Positions 62,992 through 64,000 of a stretch of DNA of 64,000 nucleotides are shown piece by piece (position 1 is the first letter of the stretch; each line of letters starts with the position of its first letter). The DNA is from Spirosoma endophyticum (GTDB taxonomy: Bacteria; Bacteroidota; Bacteroidia; Cytophagales; Spirosomataceae), in contig NZ_FOLQ01000002.1 in assembly GCF_900112365.1 (NCBI RefSeq), forward strand, positions 806,001-870,000. Reading direction: 5' to 3'. The notes beneath the pieces were generated by a model that was not told the DNA's origin, did not search any database, and worked only from the letters and a program-made list of their open reading frames with translations. A program made the translations under genes and the position numbers.

Positions 62992-63189
62992 TCACCCTTT
63001 CCGGGGTCTGCCCCCACCCCAGGGCTTGCGGCCTGGCGGGCAAGCTTCCACATCAATGTAGCGAATCGGCTCCCCCACTGGTCCTTCCAGCAGAACGACC
63101 GACAGGGTACCTGCCTTGATCCGGTTATAGATGGCCTGTCGAGTCAGACCGCACAACTTGGCGTAGTGGTAGGGAGTAACGTAGCGCAT
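62992..63189 (-). CDS. small helix-turn-helix DNA-binding protein
   Basis: The 65-residue protein contains a helix-turn-helix of the excisionase/MerR-like type (TPYHYAKLCGLTRQAIYNRI followed by KAGTLS and RYIDVEAC) and a basic glycine-rich tail (GRKPWGGGRPRKG). It probably binds DNA. Such short proteins occur in plasmid or integrated element regions. Confidence 0.7.
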   Translation of the reverse strand: MRYVTPYHYAKLCGLTRQAIYNRIKAGTLSVVLLEGPVGEPIRYIDVEACPPGRKPWGGGRPRKG

Positions 63190-63648
63190 ACCGATACGTA
63201 CGCTAGGAGCTACCGAACGGTTTTTGACTACCTCTTCCCTCCTGGATAGAAGTGCAAGATTAAAGAGACTGGTAAGCTGCGGTAGCTCAATGTATTGATG
63301 ATATTGATAGTATTGCCATCTAGGTGTTTATTACTTGCGGATATTCGATTAGGCTCCTGATCCAGCAACACGCAAAACGAGCCAGACAACCATCTTTCAA
63401 GCGAAGAATGGCTGTAACGAATACCTCTTTTTACATCAATTGCGATTTGATATATGATACCAATCAAATATGATGGATAGTGTTTTCTTAGATGAGCTTG
63501 CAGGTCAACAACAAAACAGTCCCGGCAAGATGCCGCGAGGTTGATAATAAAATGCGGCTTAACTGTTAGCAGAAGCTGCCTTTGTGTTTATTTTAATAAC
63601 ATGTTTCCCACTGGCTAGTTATCAGTAGTAGCCTTAAATAAAAGCAAT
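63190..63648. other. intergenic region
   Basis: The only longer frame here (minus 63228-63467) has composition and start context of noise. I see nothing else to support. Confidence 0.4.
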
Positions 63649-63789
63649 ATGCCAGATTCAGAAGAAACTAAGACAACGACCACGGAAACGACGACCGTCA
63701 AGACTGATTCCCAGGAGAACAGCCAGGAACAACCGGGTGGTGAAGTGACGACCACCAAGACGGAGAAAAGTGGGGATGATCAATCGTAA
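63649..63789 (+). CDS. small Thr/Glu/Lys-rich protein
   Basis: A 46-codon frame starts at ATG 63649 and ends at TAA 63787-63789. It consists of two blocks of T-E-T and T-T-V-K-T-rich repeats with G-G and S-G-D-D-Q-S. A terminator-like hairpin follows at 63805-63837. It is unlikely to have a fold on its own. The clear stop, ordered composition and following hairpin suggest a real small gene. Confidence 0.5.
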   Translation: MPDSEETKTTTTETTTVKTDSQENSQEQPGGEVTTTKTEKSGDDQS

Positions 63790-63804
63790 GCAATAATACA
63801 CCAG

Positions 63805-63837
63805 TAAGGCCCGATTAGACAAGATAACCGGGCCTTA
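63805..63837 (+). terminator. hairpin after the small Thr/Glu-rich gene
   Basis: TAAGGCCCG (63805-63813) and CGGGCCTTA (63829-63837) pair over 9 nt with a 15-nt loop, 15 bases after the stop at 63789. A weak T/C-rich run (TCTCTGCTCTC) follows. Confidence 0.65.
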
Positions 63838-64000
63838 TCTCTGCTCTCAACGGGTAATCACCCTTAATTCAACCATGTCGCATGACCTTTGATTCAATAA
63901 AATTAGAAGCTTAAATGCCTGTAATATTGATTTAGGTTCATGAAAATAAACCATAGAATATAGGCAAGGGGTATTTCTAGCTAATTAAGGCCTGTTTTAC

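Noticed and set aside
63228..63467. 79-codon minus-strand ORF
   Set aside because: Composition and start context look random and no motif is recognised.
1..64000. CRISPR arrays
   Set aside because: I found no run of regularly spaced direct repeats. The repeats seen are inverted and isolated.

Overview
The window reads as chromosomal DNA of a Bacteroidota bacterium of the order Cytophagales, most like Spirosoma or a close relative. Support comes from the gene content: secreted TPR-histidine kinases, CheB/CheR/PAS kinase hybrids, many stand-alone receiver proteins, SusD and ECF-sigma remnants, GH28/GH30/GH32/GH43 enzymes, M13 peptidase lipoproteins. It also comes from weak Shine-Dalgarno use and Bacteroidota-type -7 boxes (TAnnTTTG). 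The genus is inferred, not proven.

Layout. 1-5.8 kb: remnants, a dispersed hairpin repeat, a receiver protein, a LytTR-receiver fusion in reversed order, a glycosyltransferase relic, a small secreted protein, a Crp/Fnr regulator and two membrane proteins. 6.1-11.6 kb: a carbohydrate block (Tat-secreted TIM-barrel epimerase-like protein, GH30, GH32, AraC regulator). 11.8-18.3 kb: small secreted proteins, a TPR histidine kinase, and a BclB-domain surface protein preceded by a 20-bp perfect hairpin and followed by a companion secreted protein. 18.4-25.7 kb: a signalling block with CheB diverging from a 1651-residue CheB-CheR-PAS-kinase and two receiver proteins, but no other chemotaxis genes. 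25.9-31.5 kb: DUF1460 amidase-like protein and an alpha-glucan set (two GH13 enzymes, beta-phosphoglucomutase). 31.5-39 kb: small secreted and membrane proteins, YihY-like protein, tRNA-Gln, a propeller lipoprotein and an M13 peptidase. 39.4-47.2 kb: a pectin locus (GH28, pectinesterase, GH43, DUF1593, propeller) headed by a chimeric relic of an ECF sigma factor joined to a SusD tail. 47.2-51 kb: a c-type-haem/FG-GAP lipoprotein and a second TPR kinase. 51-56 kb: an accessory, partly AT-rich stretch with unknown small genes, an HNH-like gene pair and an IS3 OrfA relic. 56-59.3 kb: hydrolase, receiver, VOC dioxygenase-like protein, GNAT and MaoC. 59.6-64 kb: a decayed DNA/RNA endonuclease and small hypotheticals.

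How the parts fit. Three catabolic modules are visible: fructan/beta-glycan, alpha-glucan and pectin. None retains a SusC/SusD pair here, and the pectin module carries direct evidence of having lost one by internal deletion. Signalling is heavy: two hybrid TPR kinases, one giant CheB/CheR kinase and five receiver proteins.

The least expected structures are long perfect or near-perfect inverted repeats. One lies inside the kinase coding sequence. Two are related copies of one dispersed hairpin element. Others sit at gene ends without a clear U-tract. I found no convincing complete new defence or mobile system. The best places to look are the BclB pair with its leader hairpin, the AT-rich HNH-like pair, and the hairpin family.
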